Assembly: GCA_001931905.2 (NCBI GenBank)
Contig: MSJI02000716.1
Span: forward strand, 1-64,000
Reading direction: 5' to 3'
DNA length: 64,000 bases
Source: Cladosporium sp. IMV 00045
Lineage: Eukaryota; Ascomycota; Dothideomycetes; Cladosporiales; Cladosporiaceae
Notes under the pieces: model-generated
The model's input: only the letters and a program-made list of their open reading frames with translations
Databases searched by the model: none
Told to the model about the DNA's origin: nothing
Shown: piece by piece, positions 33,065-43,122 of the stretch
How the letters are laid out: the number at the start of each line of letters is the position of its first letter
Numbering within the stretch: the first letter of the stretch is position 1
Translations under genes and position numbers: made by a program

Positions 33065-34125
33065 ATGGATCTGATCGTGGAGAACATACCTCAGATGGTC
33101 CCTCAGATGCTTCCCCAGGGCGTCGAAGAGAGCATCAGCCGTAGTCCCTCAGATCCGAATTCGCGTGAGTAGATCTCATTTATTGCTGGCTAATGAGACT
33201 GACTTTCAACAGACTATTCCATGTGGAGCACAATCTATTCAATGCTGGAAGTCAGAGAACATGAGCACAGGCTGGCTTTCTGGGACGACTTGAAGGAGAC
33301 TTTGCCGAGCGATATGCCCCTTGAGACTGTAAAGCAGCTCGCGCTCTGCTTTGCGAATATACTCAGCATGGAAGAACCTCTCCAAGACGTCAACGAGAAA
33401 CGCTCGCTCGCTGTTGGGCACGGCTATTTTGGGCATTTGAAAACAGCTCCAGCGCACCCAACGTGGGCAATCGCTCTGGAAAATTACGCAACGACAGATC
33501 TTCGCAGACGGCGCCCAGATCATGCACACCTCGAGACAATGAGAATCTTTCTACCGCAAGGTGCAGTGCTCATATTGAGCGCCTGGCAAGAGGATTTGAG
33601 CGCGTTCGTGACCGAAGTCGAACAGGTGAGTTTCGAGATTCGATATGAAGGTCTATGTAGGGCGGCTTCGAATCTCACTGATGTTACCACAGTTCAGCAC
33701 GAATTCGAAGCGCGTGGCTCTTCAACAAGTAAGCGATCCCGCTGCCATTTTGTCTCACAATTTGCTGACATGTCTAGATGCCATTTTCCAAACTCTACAA
33801 CTTACCACGCCAGCTCAGACCGCCTTACGGCGAGTTCAGTGTTGTGAGGTTACACAAACTCCCATATCTTGAGGTAAATATGGAATGTTCTCGTTTTCTA
33901 TAAGCACTGCCTAATTAGTAACTTACATAACAGGTGATCAACTCTGTTCCACAGGAGCGACGCCTGACGATTCCAGAGCTCGCGGCCGAGTTTGCTATTG
34001 GGTTGGAGGAATTTGAGATCAGGCCTAGTGTTTCGTTTCAGGTATATCTTTGCTTCACGGAAGCCATAACGGGTGCAGAACTCAGCACGAAAGGTAGAAA
34101 GGTGTGGTGCGCATCGCGATTATAA
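33065..34125 (+). CDS. MAT1-1 idiomorph accessory protein, five exons
   Basis: Proposed exons: 33065-33164, 33213-33625, 33693-33728 (36 nt), 33778-33873 and 33934-34125, giving 278 aa. Donors are GTGAGT, GTGAGT, GTAAGC and GTAAAT, and the frame holds throughout. The protein starts MDLIVENIPQMVPQMLP. A globular middle reads HRLAFWDDLKETLPSDMPLE, VKQLALCFANILSMEE, then PTWAIALENYATTDLRR. It ends with PRQLRPPYGEFSVVRLHKLP and RLTIPELAAEFAIGLEEFEI. No known domain was recognised. It is idiomorph-specific and lies in tandem with MAT1-1-1. Its position fits an accessory MAT1-1 gene such as the MAT1-1-10 reported in related families, but I cannot confirm identity. The last exon may instead splice at GTATAT (34,042) and end a few codons later. 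Confidence 0.62.
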
Positions 34126-34358
34126 GGCGAGATCGAGGACTGGGGTCATGCTCTTTGAGATTAGCGTTGAAATTGACCTGATGTCACTTTTTCACGTGAC
34201 TGCACAATGCTATTGTTCTTCCCGCCACTTCAATTTCCTCTGGGCCCAAGCTCCTGGGCCGCCGCACAGCCCGCGCTTTTTGACATTCCTTGCACGCTCT
34301 CGTCGCACTGCAACCGCACATACCTTTCTTTGTTCATCAAATTCAAACAATCGTCGCC

Positions 34359-35447
34359 ATGGCTACGCCGTCACCCCAGCTCGTCGCCCTCATCGTCAAC
34401 AACGTCGTCAACGCTCCACAGGAGGATGTCAAGGAGATCATCGAAGCGTTGAAAGCCTTGCCGCAGATGCAGGCTGGAGCCGCCAACATGAGGACTAACA
34501 ACGGAGTCAAGAAGTCGCGCAAGCAAGTCTCTTCGAAGCATGATGGCAAGGGCCGAAAGCGTCCGCTCAACTCCTGGATGGCTTTTCGCAGTAAGTTCCG
34601 CGCATTGCTGGCAATTAATCTCCGGGCACTGCTGACCTTTTCCAAGAGTTCTACAACCAGATGCTCAACCCACGCACTCAGAAAGTCAAGTCGACAATCT
34701 TGACTGTTCTCTGGAAGCACGATCTGTTCGGAGCGAAGTGGTCCATCCTCGCAAAAGCCTACAGCATCCTTCGCGGAGACCGCGACAAAGAAGAAGTTTC
34801 GCTCGACATCTACCTCAGCCACAGCGCGCCGCTCATCGGCATTATTTCACCGGACATCTACCTGAGTGTCATGGGCTGGGAACTCGGCGAGCCTCACAGC
34901 GAAGACAAGGTACAAATACTTGCCACTGCCATCAGCCCTGTTACCTTTTGAAGTTTCATTGCTCACTGATTTTTTGCAGAACGGGTCCGCAGGCCTAATC
35001 CGTACCACTGTCCCAGACATTGACAGTTTCCCTGTCGCACTCAAGACCACCACCCTCAGCGTCCAGGACATTGTCGAGTCCTGCATCGAAGCTCGTCTGT
35101 TTGGTGCAACCATCGACGTGGGCACGAGCGACAAGCAAAAGGGGTCCCTTTCCATGGCTGTTCAGCCGCATACCTCCTCTGGGATTACCTCGAGCCTCCC
35201 TCTCGGCGCAGAGCTGCTTCGCGCCGGCACTACCGAGATCAACAATCAGAACTCAGATCATCAAGCCTCCACTTTCGACCCGACTGGCAATGTCAACAAC
35301 TTCTGGAACCCAGCCACCTATGACACGCGCCACGAAGACAGCGGTATCTGGGATGGGTTCAATGTCGAGGACGACATGCTTACCGGTGTGCTGGCTAACA
35401 ACGAGGTCGACTTCACCTCATTCGTCAACTTCGAGCACACTGCTTGA
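34359..35447 (+). CDS. MAT1-1-1: mating-type alpha-box transcription factor MAT1-1-1
   Basis: Three exons: 34359-34590, 34647-34909 and 34980-35447, giving 320 aa. It is the master regulator of MAT1-1 identity, a nuclear DNA-binding protein with the fungal alpha box (an HMG-related fold). The box starts at ~residue 64 with KGRKRPLNSWMAFRKFYNQM. The first intron falls just after MAFR, as usual in MAT1-1-1, and the box continues KSTILTVLWKHDLFGAKWSI, LAKAYSILRG, then SPDIYLSVMGWELGEP. The C-terminus is Asp/Asn-rich (SGIWDGFNVEDDMLTGVLAN) and may activate transcription. The gene is on the plus strand, whereas MAT1-2-1 is on the minus strand relative to the same flanks. Confidence 0.95.
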
Positions 35448-35819
35448 GTCCTTGTCAGACTTATCAAAGGAGAACAGTACTGTGGGGTGGCGCCAAGTTA
35501 GCTCCCTTTTCGCTACAGAAAGGTGCGAAGGTCGGGAGCGAGAAGCTGGATGCTTTAGTGTGCAACCTGTAGATAGTGCACGCTTAACCTATCACGTTAT
35601 ACCCAGTGATACAGACACTCAATTAAATACACGATTGACTTGGACCTCTCTAATTCCCTCGTGATGTGGCTGCATCTGTCTCATGAATGCGCCTAGTCCC
35701 ATTCATTGGTTGGTGCAAGTTGTCACTTATAAAGTTCAGCCGCACGCCGCGTGACACGTCAACAAAGCGGCAAGACTTGTACACAACCCAAATTACATTC
35801 CACACATTCGATACTGACC

Positions 35820-36760
35820 ATGGACACCTTGAAAGATGCGATGCGCCCTAATGCCCACAGGGACAGGGAGAAAGTCAAAGCGACCATTACCGGTGTGATC
35901 GCTAGCCTGAACCAAGAGCTTGTCGCAGCAGGGAAGTCTCCTGTCCTTGCGCCTGCGAAAACAGCAGATGATTGGGAGTCCGCGCAGAAATATGCTCGCC
36001 GCGTCACTGTCTCAACAAAAGCCCCCACTGGACCCGAATGAGCTCCAGAAGATCAACGACCTCTGCGTCGCCGAAGCAAAAGCTCTCGCCAAGTTTGAAA
36101 AGATCTTTTCTGAGATGCAGATTCTTGATGAAGAAGGGCCTGCACCAGATGTTTTCAGACACTTCACAGCTGAAGAGCAGGCTGCGATGCTCGAAGCGAT
36201 GAGAAAGCGTCTCCACGGGTATGAACCGATGCACCCAGAATATCGACTGTTGGCTAACTCGTTGCAGGTATACCGATCGAGTCTTTGATATCCGTCAAAA
36301 CAACAGACTGTATTTGGAGGCTCCACCACAATGCCACGGAATGCTCTCCGATGCCAATGCTGAGGCGCTGCTGGAGGATTGGGTGAAGGCTCGTGGCCCA
36401 CCGAATGATGCCTAATTGCTTATGCTGGCGCGATATCTGAAGATGAACGTGTGATTGATCTACGAGTGGTGTAAGTTAGCGCATGGGCACACTGGCGACA
36501 TTGCTGACATATACATAGTCTGTCGCAGAAGCCTTGAGCGTCGTGATGTCTTGCGCTTCAAACAGGTCCACGTAATTCCTTTCACACGTTATCGAGGTGC
36601 TGGATTGCAGACCAGGTGGCACCGTCACCTTGCAAGACTGCGCAAAGAAGCCAAGGAGGCAAGAGGTGATCAGGATACTGGTAAGGACCGAGAGGATAGT
36701 GTGACGATGAAGGATGTTTCGCCTGAGGTGCAACCCTTCGTCGACCGGAAAATGGATTGA
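35820..36760 (+). pseudogene. homeodomain-like gene, broken copy beside MAT1-1
   Basis: Alignable throughout with 21,101-22,040. An extra C at about 36,025 (AAAGCCCCCACTGG where the intact copy has AAAGCGCCACTGG) shifts the frame, with a stop soon after. In the exon-2 frame, GCC-GAA has become GCC-TAA (about 36,413-36,415) and GTG-TGG has become GTG-TGA (about 36,450-36,455). Other differences are mild, and splice sites (GTATGA, GTAAGT, ATAG) remain. Three independent lesions show that it is dead. Its upstream sequence belongs to the MAT1-1 idiomorph and is unrelated to that of the intact copy. Confidence 0.88.
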
Positions 36761-38914
36761 ACAGAGAAGTGAAGAAGACGCAAGCAACACTGGAGGTTTC
36801 TCGGACCGACATTGATTGGTTGCTACACTGAGACGAATGCGTGGAATGCGGCTTTGTTCTGCAAATGAATGTCTCATTACGGAATGCAGAGGTGTCTACC
36901 TTGCTTCTTTGTTCCATGTTCTCAAGCATTTTCCATGTCGATGCCATTAGCCACCTGCAAAGTATGTTGACAGTTTATATATACTTGATACAGCATCGTC
37001 GCTGGAGAGGTGAGGTTGAATTCGGGCAGCGACGTCGAGACAAGCTCACTATAGCGCCAACACTATTCCGGGCAGCAAATCCTGAAGATCAGCCCTGCAG
37101 ACCCACATCTCCGGACGCCAGCGACGATCTCTAAACCCTCCTTGTGGCACTGGCCATTCGACGCTCAGGCGGCATGGTCAACGCGAATGAATTTCTATAT
37201 ACGTTCTCCGCCTTCGGGACAGCTGGTGAGGAACATGAGGCCGGCTCATCATGTCAATACAAAAGTTGCATGCAGTATCTGGTATTCTGCATGTCTCGGC
37301 CGTGTCTCAGATGCGCTATACACAGGACGTTCATTTCGCAGCACCTTTCTTGCGTCTTTATTCTAGCCTAATGGATATACTGCATGCGTTTTGAGGATGC
37401 TATGTACTCCAAGAATAGGCTCTCGTCTCTGGAAATTTGCTTTCGCTTGCTACGCACTCAAGCCAACGCACTTCTGGCACTCTCCAGTTATGCTGCAAGA
37501 GTAGCCCGGTGGTCTCGCTTTTACCAGCGAGGAGGCAAAGCAGAAAATCAAGGAGCTACAGCGACATGAGCAGCACGTCGTGTCATGTCACTTTTGCGAC
37601 TCTGCAACATCGACATCAAGCTGCCCGCCTCCCATTTCCAGGACTGAGGCCCAAGACTCATGAATACAGCTTTGGAAAGGTTACTGACTTTGGTGTCTGA
37701 CAAGTCTCTCGCGAGTGGTCTCTGTTCGCTGCTCCATGTTTTCTTCACAAAGTCGGTATGAAGCCCGGGCTGCAGGAAAACAGCTTTTGCGATGTCAAAA
37801 AGACTGCCACATTTTCACTGCATCTCTCCATCCTGGGGACGATACGCCGCAAGGTCCCAAAGTAAAGCCTTTCCGCCGGTCATGGTGCACACCTTCACTG
37901 GTCGGACATCAATGTTGTAACAACCTTGAAGACAACCTTGCATTTTCAAAGAATCCCGCCACGCAATATTTGGAACAAAGCAAGAATGGCAGCCTAATCA
38001 GAGAGGACATGTGCCACGCGGGTATCTCCTAACCCCAACCCTAACCCTACCGGTATGCTTCCGGCTGGATTGAAAAGATGGCTTCTTTTCTTTGTCTGGC
38101 TCTGAACATGGGCAAATGAGGAAACGGAGTCTGACGGGACGACACGATGTATGCCTGCGCTCAATTCTCAATATAGGCATTGAAAGGAACTGGACTTTGG
38201 GACCAAGCGCAAATGAAGCTCTGGCTCTTTCCTACGTGGCAGTCAAACGCGTTTTGCCATCAAATACTTTGGAGGCGCCGCGAAATGTTCCTGGGATCGC
38301 TGGTACTCGATATCCGGAAGCTGTTTGCAATCGAGACGGACAGCGACATATTCACAGGTCTTTAGAGGCTGGCCATGCAGAGATTGAAGATGCAGATTGC
38401 ACACTCCCAGCCTATGTTGCGCTGCGGCCGCGAGCGACTGAGTCAACTTCTCTCTCACTCCAAAGAGCTCGCATGCATGGAACAGAACCAATCTTCAGCA
38501 AAGTTTCGTTCGTAGCACGACAGGCATGGTGATATTTCAGAAGACGAATGGATTTGCAAAGTCGTGATTGGCGTGGAATACCAGGAAGGTTTCATGGATG
38601 CCTTGTCATTCGAATAGCACTTGGTAAGATGCACAGTATGTTCTCTTGCATCATCAAATACAAAACAGAATCAAGTGATATGAAATACATGATTTCTTTG
38701 TGATCTGGCGGTGACCCTCTGATCTTGAACTCTCCCCAGACGCGATCAGCGCCAAGCATGACGTTTCTGTTGACTGGCTCACTGGTGGCTTCCAGTCGGC
38801 TCAGGTCCAGTCCACGTCCGATTCAAGACTCCAAACGCTGCGTGTCACGTTTGCGAAAGCTCAGAGACTTGTTTCCCGACGTGCGATGTTCGCGAACAAG
38901 CCTCATGTAGGACA
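36761..38914. other. decayed conserved block, copy 2
   Basis: Counterpart of 22,041-24,193 with many substitutions and small indels. Some stretches are open here but broken in copy 1 (for example GMVNANEFLYTFSAFGTAGE continuing for ~60 codons at 37,170-37,371), and others are the reverse, so neither copy offers an intact gene model. Confidence 0.45.
38028..38051. repeat. telomere-like CCCTAA repeat, copy 2
   Basis: The same 24-bp degenerate telomere-like string as at 23,301-23,324, in an otherwise diverging noncoding context. Confidence 0.7.
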
Positions 38915-41900
38915 ATGAGCCTCACATCCCTCCTGTCGGCATACCTCCTCGGCGGAATCACCTTTCTCCCACTACTTCTCATCACCGTGATCACAACTCT
39001 TTGGTTTGCGCTTCCGCAGATCCCAGATGAAGGCAAAGAGGCCACAAGAGATGACAAAATCGAGGGAAAGGCAGAAGTAAAAGGCAAAGAGGGGGTCCAG
39101 GAGGATGACTTCTCGTCGGACGGCGCCGCAAATGCCACGTTTGCAGTGCTGCGATCATACAATTTCCAGTCAGCGTTGAGCACCTTGAATTCAAAGGCCA
39201 ATGCGGGCTCTCATGGAGGCGGGGATGGACAAACAGAGATGACTGGTCAGGAGTCTATGTCGGTGTACCAAAGCATGTACCGCTCCGTGTTTGATCGAAG
39301 CAAGACGGCGCTGAACAGGAACCCTCTGGCGGACACTGATGAGCCTGCAAGTGGTGCACCGGCTCGCTCAAAACCGGCGGCCCCGACGGGGAGTATGTAC
39401 CACATCGTTCTCCGCCATGGACACCTCATGCTTTACGACTCGCCGGCGGAGCTGGAAGTGCGGCATGTCATCAGCATGGCCCATCACAGCGTCTCGCTGA
39501 GCGACGGCGACGGTGACGATGAGAACATGCTGGACGCCGATCTGTTTATCAAACGCACGGCGATTTTGCTCAAACCACACCCGCCAAACGCCAACGGAGA
39601 CGCAACTCGGGGCGGAACACCCCAATCTAAGCCGTTCTACCTCTTCAGTTCGAATTGCTCGGAGAAGGAGGATTTCTACCATGCGCTGGTCGCAGCACAA
39701 ACCGACTCTCCTACTCCTCAGCCCTTAGACTCTGCATGTTCGATCAAGCTCCAATCGAGCATTCACTCCAACTCTTTAACACCCGAGACTCGCGCCCTGA
39801 ACGCGCTCACCAACCGCATCTTCCTTGCCCTACACCGTACTCCATTCCTCGAGGACCTTGTCCGCGAGAAGATTGAGAAGAAGATCTCAAGAGTCGCGAA
39901 GCCTGCCTTCATCTCATACGTCAATGTCCAGAGCATCGATCTAGGAGATGCAGGTCCCATTATATCGAACCTGCGTCTGAAGGACATACACATTTCTGGA
40001 GACATGGTGCTCTCAATGGACGTCAAGTATACTGGTGGCGTGAAGGTCGTGATCAGTGCTGTTGCCAAGCTGGATTTGGGACAGCGCTTCAAGGTCCGAA
40101 CGGTGGACCTGGTGCTTGCTGGATTTTTGCAGCGACTACAAGGGCGTATGCTTGTACGCGTGAAGCCGCCTCCCAGTAACAGGATATGGTTTTGCTTCGA
40201 GAACATGCCGGACATGGAAATAAAAGTAGAGCCCATCGTAAGCTCACGACAGATCACTTACAACTGGATCTTGCGCCAGATAGAGAGCAGGATTCGTGAA
40301 GTCTTCGCTGAGACACTGGTGAAGCCCAACTGGGATGATATGCCTTTCTTCGACACTCATGGGCAGGACTACAGGGGTGGTATCTGGCAGCGTGAGCCTG
40401 ATACGAAAGAAGAGCAAAGACCAGGCAGTGGTGAACCCACCGCTAAGGACATGCTGGCCGCCAGGGCTGACAAGACAATGTCGATGCCGAATTTGCCAAA
40501 ATCCCCTGATGCTTCTGCGGTGTCTTCTGGAGCTCAGACGCCTGTTTCGGTGGATCAGCTTCCATCCGAGCAGATTGAGGGCCTCAAGCGCCGATCTGCT
40601 ACCTCTGCCACTTCATTGCCTTCACAAGCAGCTCAAACCGCGGCTGAGAAAGCCACATCAGTATCCAAGGGCATCCGCTCGCCATCTTTCACTTCGCCAT
40701 CGCCATCTGCACCCAGCGTAGCCATAGATGGATCCAATGTAGATGCAGTGAGAGGCGGCGAAGTGCCACAACCAGCAAAACGCTGGATCGGACGTTCCGC
40801 ACCATCGGCGAGCAAACGCGAAGCTGTCGATGCGATCAGGGAAGTGAAAGATCGTTCTACCCCCAAGGAAGAGATCCCGCCACGCAGCCCGAGTCTCAAT
40901 GCCTCGACTGTCATTGCAGAAGGAGGTGATGAAGATGACCCAGCACTTCTCAGCACCGACCCATCCGAACTTGACGCCGAGCGCAGAGGTAGCGGTGGCA
41001 GTAAATCAAGCGGCAGCTTGCACCCCAATGCTTCGGACACCGCTCTCCCTCTTCCAAGGACACCCAGCCGAGAGTCATTCGCGCGGACAGATACAGGCTC
41101 GTCTGCACAGTCCTCCCAGACCAGCCAGACACGAACCAAAGCGCTTTTTGCTGCCACCGCAGCCGCTACATCGGCCGCGCGCCAGTGGACACTGAATGCC
41201 GTGGCGAACAAGAATAAAGGCCCACCTCTCTTCAGGCCACCAAGCTCACAGAAACCTGGACCCCAGGAGCCTGTAGGAAGAGGTCAGCCTCTGCCGCCGA
41301 TCGGTCAGCCTTTGCCTGGACCGAAAACAAGCCTGTGGGGTGGCAGTGCTTTCACAGGTGGAACTGTGAAGCGCAAGCCCGTCTTGCCTCCTCGGAAGTC
41401 TGTCAGTGAGCAAGGCAACAAGGAAGGAGAGAAAACGGAGGACTCCAAGAACAGCGAGACCGCGCTAGAAGCGAGCGACAACGCCAGCATGCGCAGCGAA
41501 ACACAGACAAAGGAAGTCGAAGAAGACGAATTCGGGCCTTGGAGAGAAAATTGGGGAGAAGAAGAACTCGACGAGTCAGTCCCAAAGCCAGCAAATGCAT
41601 CCGAAGCACCCAAATCAACTGCCAAAATCGACGATCACGAACTCAACCCCGGCCCACCAACCTCGACGAAAACCTCAACGCCTGCAAAGAAGAAACCACC
41701 CCCACCCCCTCTGCCCACCCGGCGCAAACGCGCCCCCTCCCTCCCCAAACGCCCTCACGACCACAACCCCTCATCCGCCAGCGCAGCCGACGCAGCAGCA
41801 CCTCCACCGAACTCACAGCGCGATCCCTTCACCGACCCTCCCTTACCCGCCAACCCACCCTACAAACACTCCGAACCTTCCGAACCCGACCAACCCAGCA

Positions 41901-42139
41901 CCCCCGCCGCCGCCGCTCCAGCGCCCGTCATAGACCCCAAAGCCGAGGAGCGCGGCACGCTGGAGTTGGAAGAGGCGGATGGGGTGCATGTTATTGATGC
42001 GCCTGTTGAGGATGAGGAGGAGAGGGATCGTAAGGAGAGGAGGGAGGGTGAGAGTGGTGGGAATGTCGTCGTGTCTGATGAGTTGGGGCGCGCTTGGGGC
42101 GCGTCTGGGGATGATGAGGGGGGGATTGAGAGGTATTGA
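38915..42139 (+). CDS. NVJ2: SMP- and PH-domain lipid-transfer protein (Nvj2-like), copy 2
   Basis: A single exon of 1074 aa. Anchor, PH-like and SMP segments are nearly the same as in copy 1. One difference in the SMP region is VLAGFLQRLQG for VLAGSLQRLQG. The proline-rich tail has diverged more, with substitutions and small indels (an insertion reading PPYKHSEPSEPDQPS replaces PPDQSS). It is open throughout and looks functional. Conserved domains with a drifting tail again fit long separation of two working copies. Confidence 0.85.
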   Translation: MSLTSLLSAYLLGGITFLPLLLITVITTLWFALPQIPDEGKEATRDDKIEGKAEVKGKEGVQEDDFSSDGAANATFAVLRSYNFQSALSTLNSKANAGSHGGGDGQTEMTGQESMSVYQSMYRSVFDRSKTALNRNPLADTDEPASGAPARSKPAAPTGSMYHIVLRHGHLMLYDSPAELEVRHVISMAHHSVSLSDGDGDDENMLDADLFIKRTAILLKPHPPNANGDATRGGTPQSKPFYLFSSNCSEKEDFYHALVAAQTDSPTPQPLDSACSIKLQSSIHSNSLTPETRALNALTNRIFLALHRTPFLEDLVREKIEKKISRVAKPAFISYVNVQSIDLGDAGPIISNLRLKDIHISGDMVLSMDVKYTGGVKVVISAVAKLDLGQRFKVRTVDLVLAGFLQRLQGRMLVRVKPPPSNRIWFCFENMPDMEIKVEPIVSSRQITYNWILRQIESRIREVFAETLVKPNWDDMPFFDTHGQDYRGGIWQREPDTKEEQRPGSGEPTAKDMLAARADKTMSMPNLPKSPDASAVSSGAQTPVSVDQLPSEQIEGLKRRSATSATSLPSQAAQTAAEKATSVSKGIRSPSFTSPSPSAPSVAIDGSNVDAVRGGEVPQPAKRWIGRSAPSASKREAVDAIREVKDRSTPKEEIPPRSPSLNASTVIAEGGDEDDPALLSTDPSELDAERRGSGGSKSSGSLHPNASDTALPLPRTPSRESFARTDTGSSAQSSQTSQTRTKALFAATAAATSAARQWTLNAVANKNKGPPLFRPPSSQKPGPQEPVGRGQPLPPIGQPLPGPKTSLWGGSAFTGGTVKRKPVLPPRKSVSEQGNKEGEKTEDSKNSETALEASDNASMRSETQTKEVEEDEFGPWRENWGEEELDESVPKPANASEAPKSTAKIDDHELNPGPPTSTKTSTPAKKKPPPPPLPTRRKRAPSLPKRPHDHNPSSASAADAAAPPPNSQRDPFTDPPLPANPPYKHSEPSEPDQPSTPAAAAPAPVIDPKAEERGTLELEEADGVHVIDAPVEDEEERDRKERREGESGGNVVVSDELGRAWGASGDDEGGIERY

Positions 42140-43122
42140 TTGCATTTTCGATATTGGGTACTCCTGAGGTAGGTAGGAATTCTGTATGAAGGTTAGGAGT
42201 GGGAAAATGGTATTTCTCGAACCTTTCTTTTACGCATTCGGTGTTTTGTGAACTCTCTGCTTTATGCCCGGACGGCTCAGTTCAGTCATTCATGGTGGGT
42301 CAATGAATCAGTTCATTTCCGTGGAACTGAAGAAGAAGACCATGGCACAGACAGGCAAGAAATAGAAGCATTGAACGTCGATCGAATACGCTCTCCACTC
42401 CCTCTGGCATCCAGAGAGCGCAGCTCGCGATTAATTAACATACTTCGGTACCTTACATACAGAAACAGACAGCCCGTCCCAACCTAGGAAAACCCTTTTT
42501 TTTAACTCCCGGAAGACTTCGCCATAATAGTGCATCGCAGCATCCCGTCTATCGTTTCTGTACAAGTACAAATGCAGCCCGAGTTGTTGGTCTTGTCTCT
42601 ATCCCGCGTTCCCATTGCCCTTGTCCGTACGGTCCTGAACACCCCCCACCCCAAGAAAGCAGAAAAAGGAAATATGAGAAAAAACAAGAGACAGCAATTC
42701 GTAAATCGTGAGTGGGGACTCGGTCGAGACAACCCACTCGATTAGAAGAGGAAAAAGAATCCGTGAGATCGTGAGAGAAAATGCCAGTCTTTGTTGTTGC
42801 GCCGTGGGTCCCGTTAAAAGTATGTTGTGTCGTGTGTATGTGTGCTGATGATGTTGTTGCGCTGTTCGTTTTCTTGGAAAAGGGGCGTAGTCGCTTGGTC
42901 GTTTTTCGTTAGAGGAGTTGTGTGCATGTGTTGTGGTGTGTTGATTGCTGGGATTGCCAGCTGGGGGGCTCGATTGAGTATCGAGCGCGTGGGTGAGGCG
43001 ACGTTTTGTGCATCGCGTAGTTGGTAGGGTCGCCGTTGTCTGCAAGAGTTTCACAGATTTTGTTTCCGTTTTCGCAAGACTGGGAAAGTCGTCGCTTCCC
43101 TTGCTTTTGCACCTCGTCAGTC
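42140..43122. other. convergent intergenic region, end of tandem block
   Basis: 3' flanks of the NVJ2-like gene (+) and the DUF3433-type gene (-). Similarity to copy 1 stops within it. No gene or RNA is seen. Confidence 0.5.

Larger units (their letters stand above)
32957..35819. other. MAT1-1 idiomorph
   Basis: About 2.9 kb unrelated to the sequence at the same place in copy 1. The left edge follows GGACAATA (ends 32,956). The right edge is the ATG of the broken homeodomain-like gene at 35,820. It contains two plus-strand genes, a five-exon gene and MAT1-1-1. Confidence 0.85.
27914..42660. repeat. tandem block copy 2 (carries MAT1-1)
   Basis: Collinear with 14,008-27,893. Its first base matches position 14,008 inside APC5 exon 5. 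The right edge is approximate: similarity fades around 42,640-42,660 near the end of the NVJ2-like 3' flank, and beyond it lies single-copy sequence. It is longer than copy 1 mainly because the MAT1-1 idiomorph is longer (2.9 against 2.1 kb). Confidence 0.88.
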
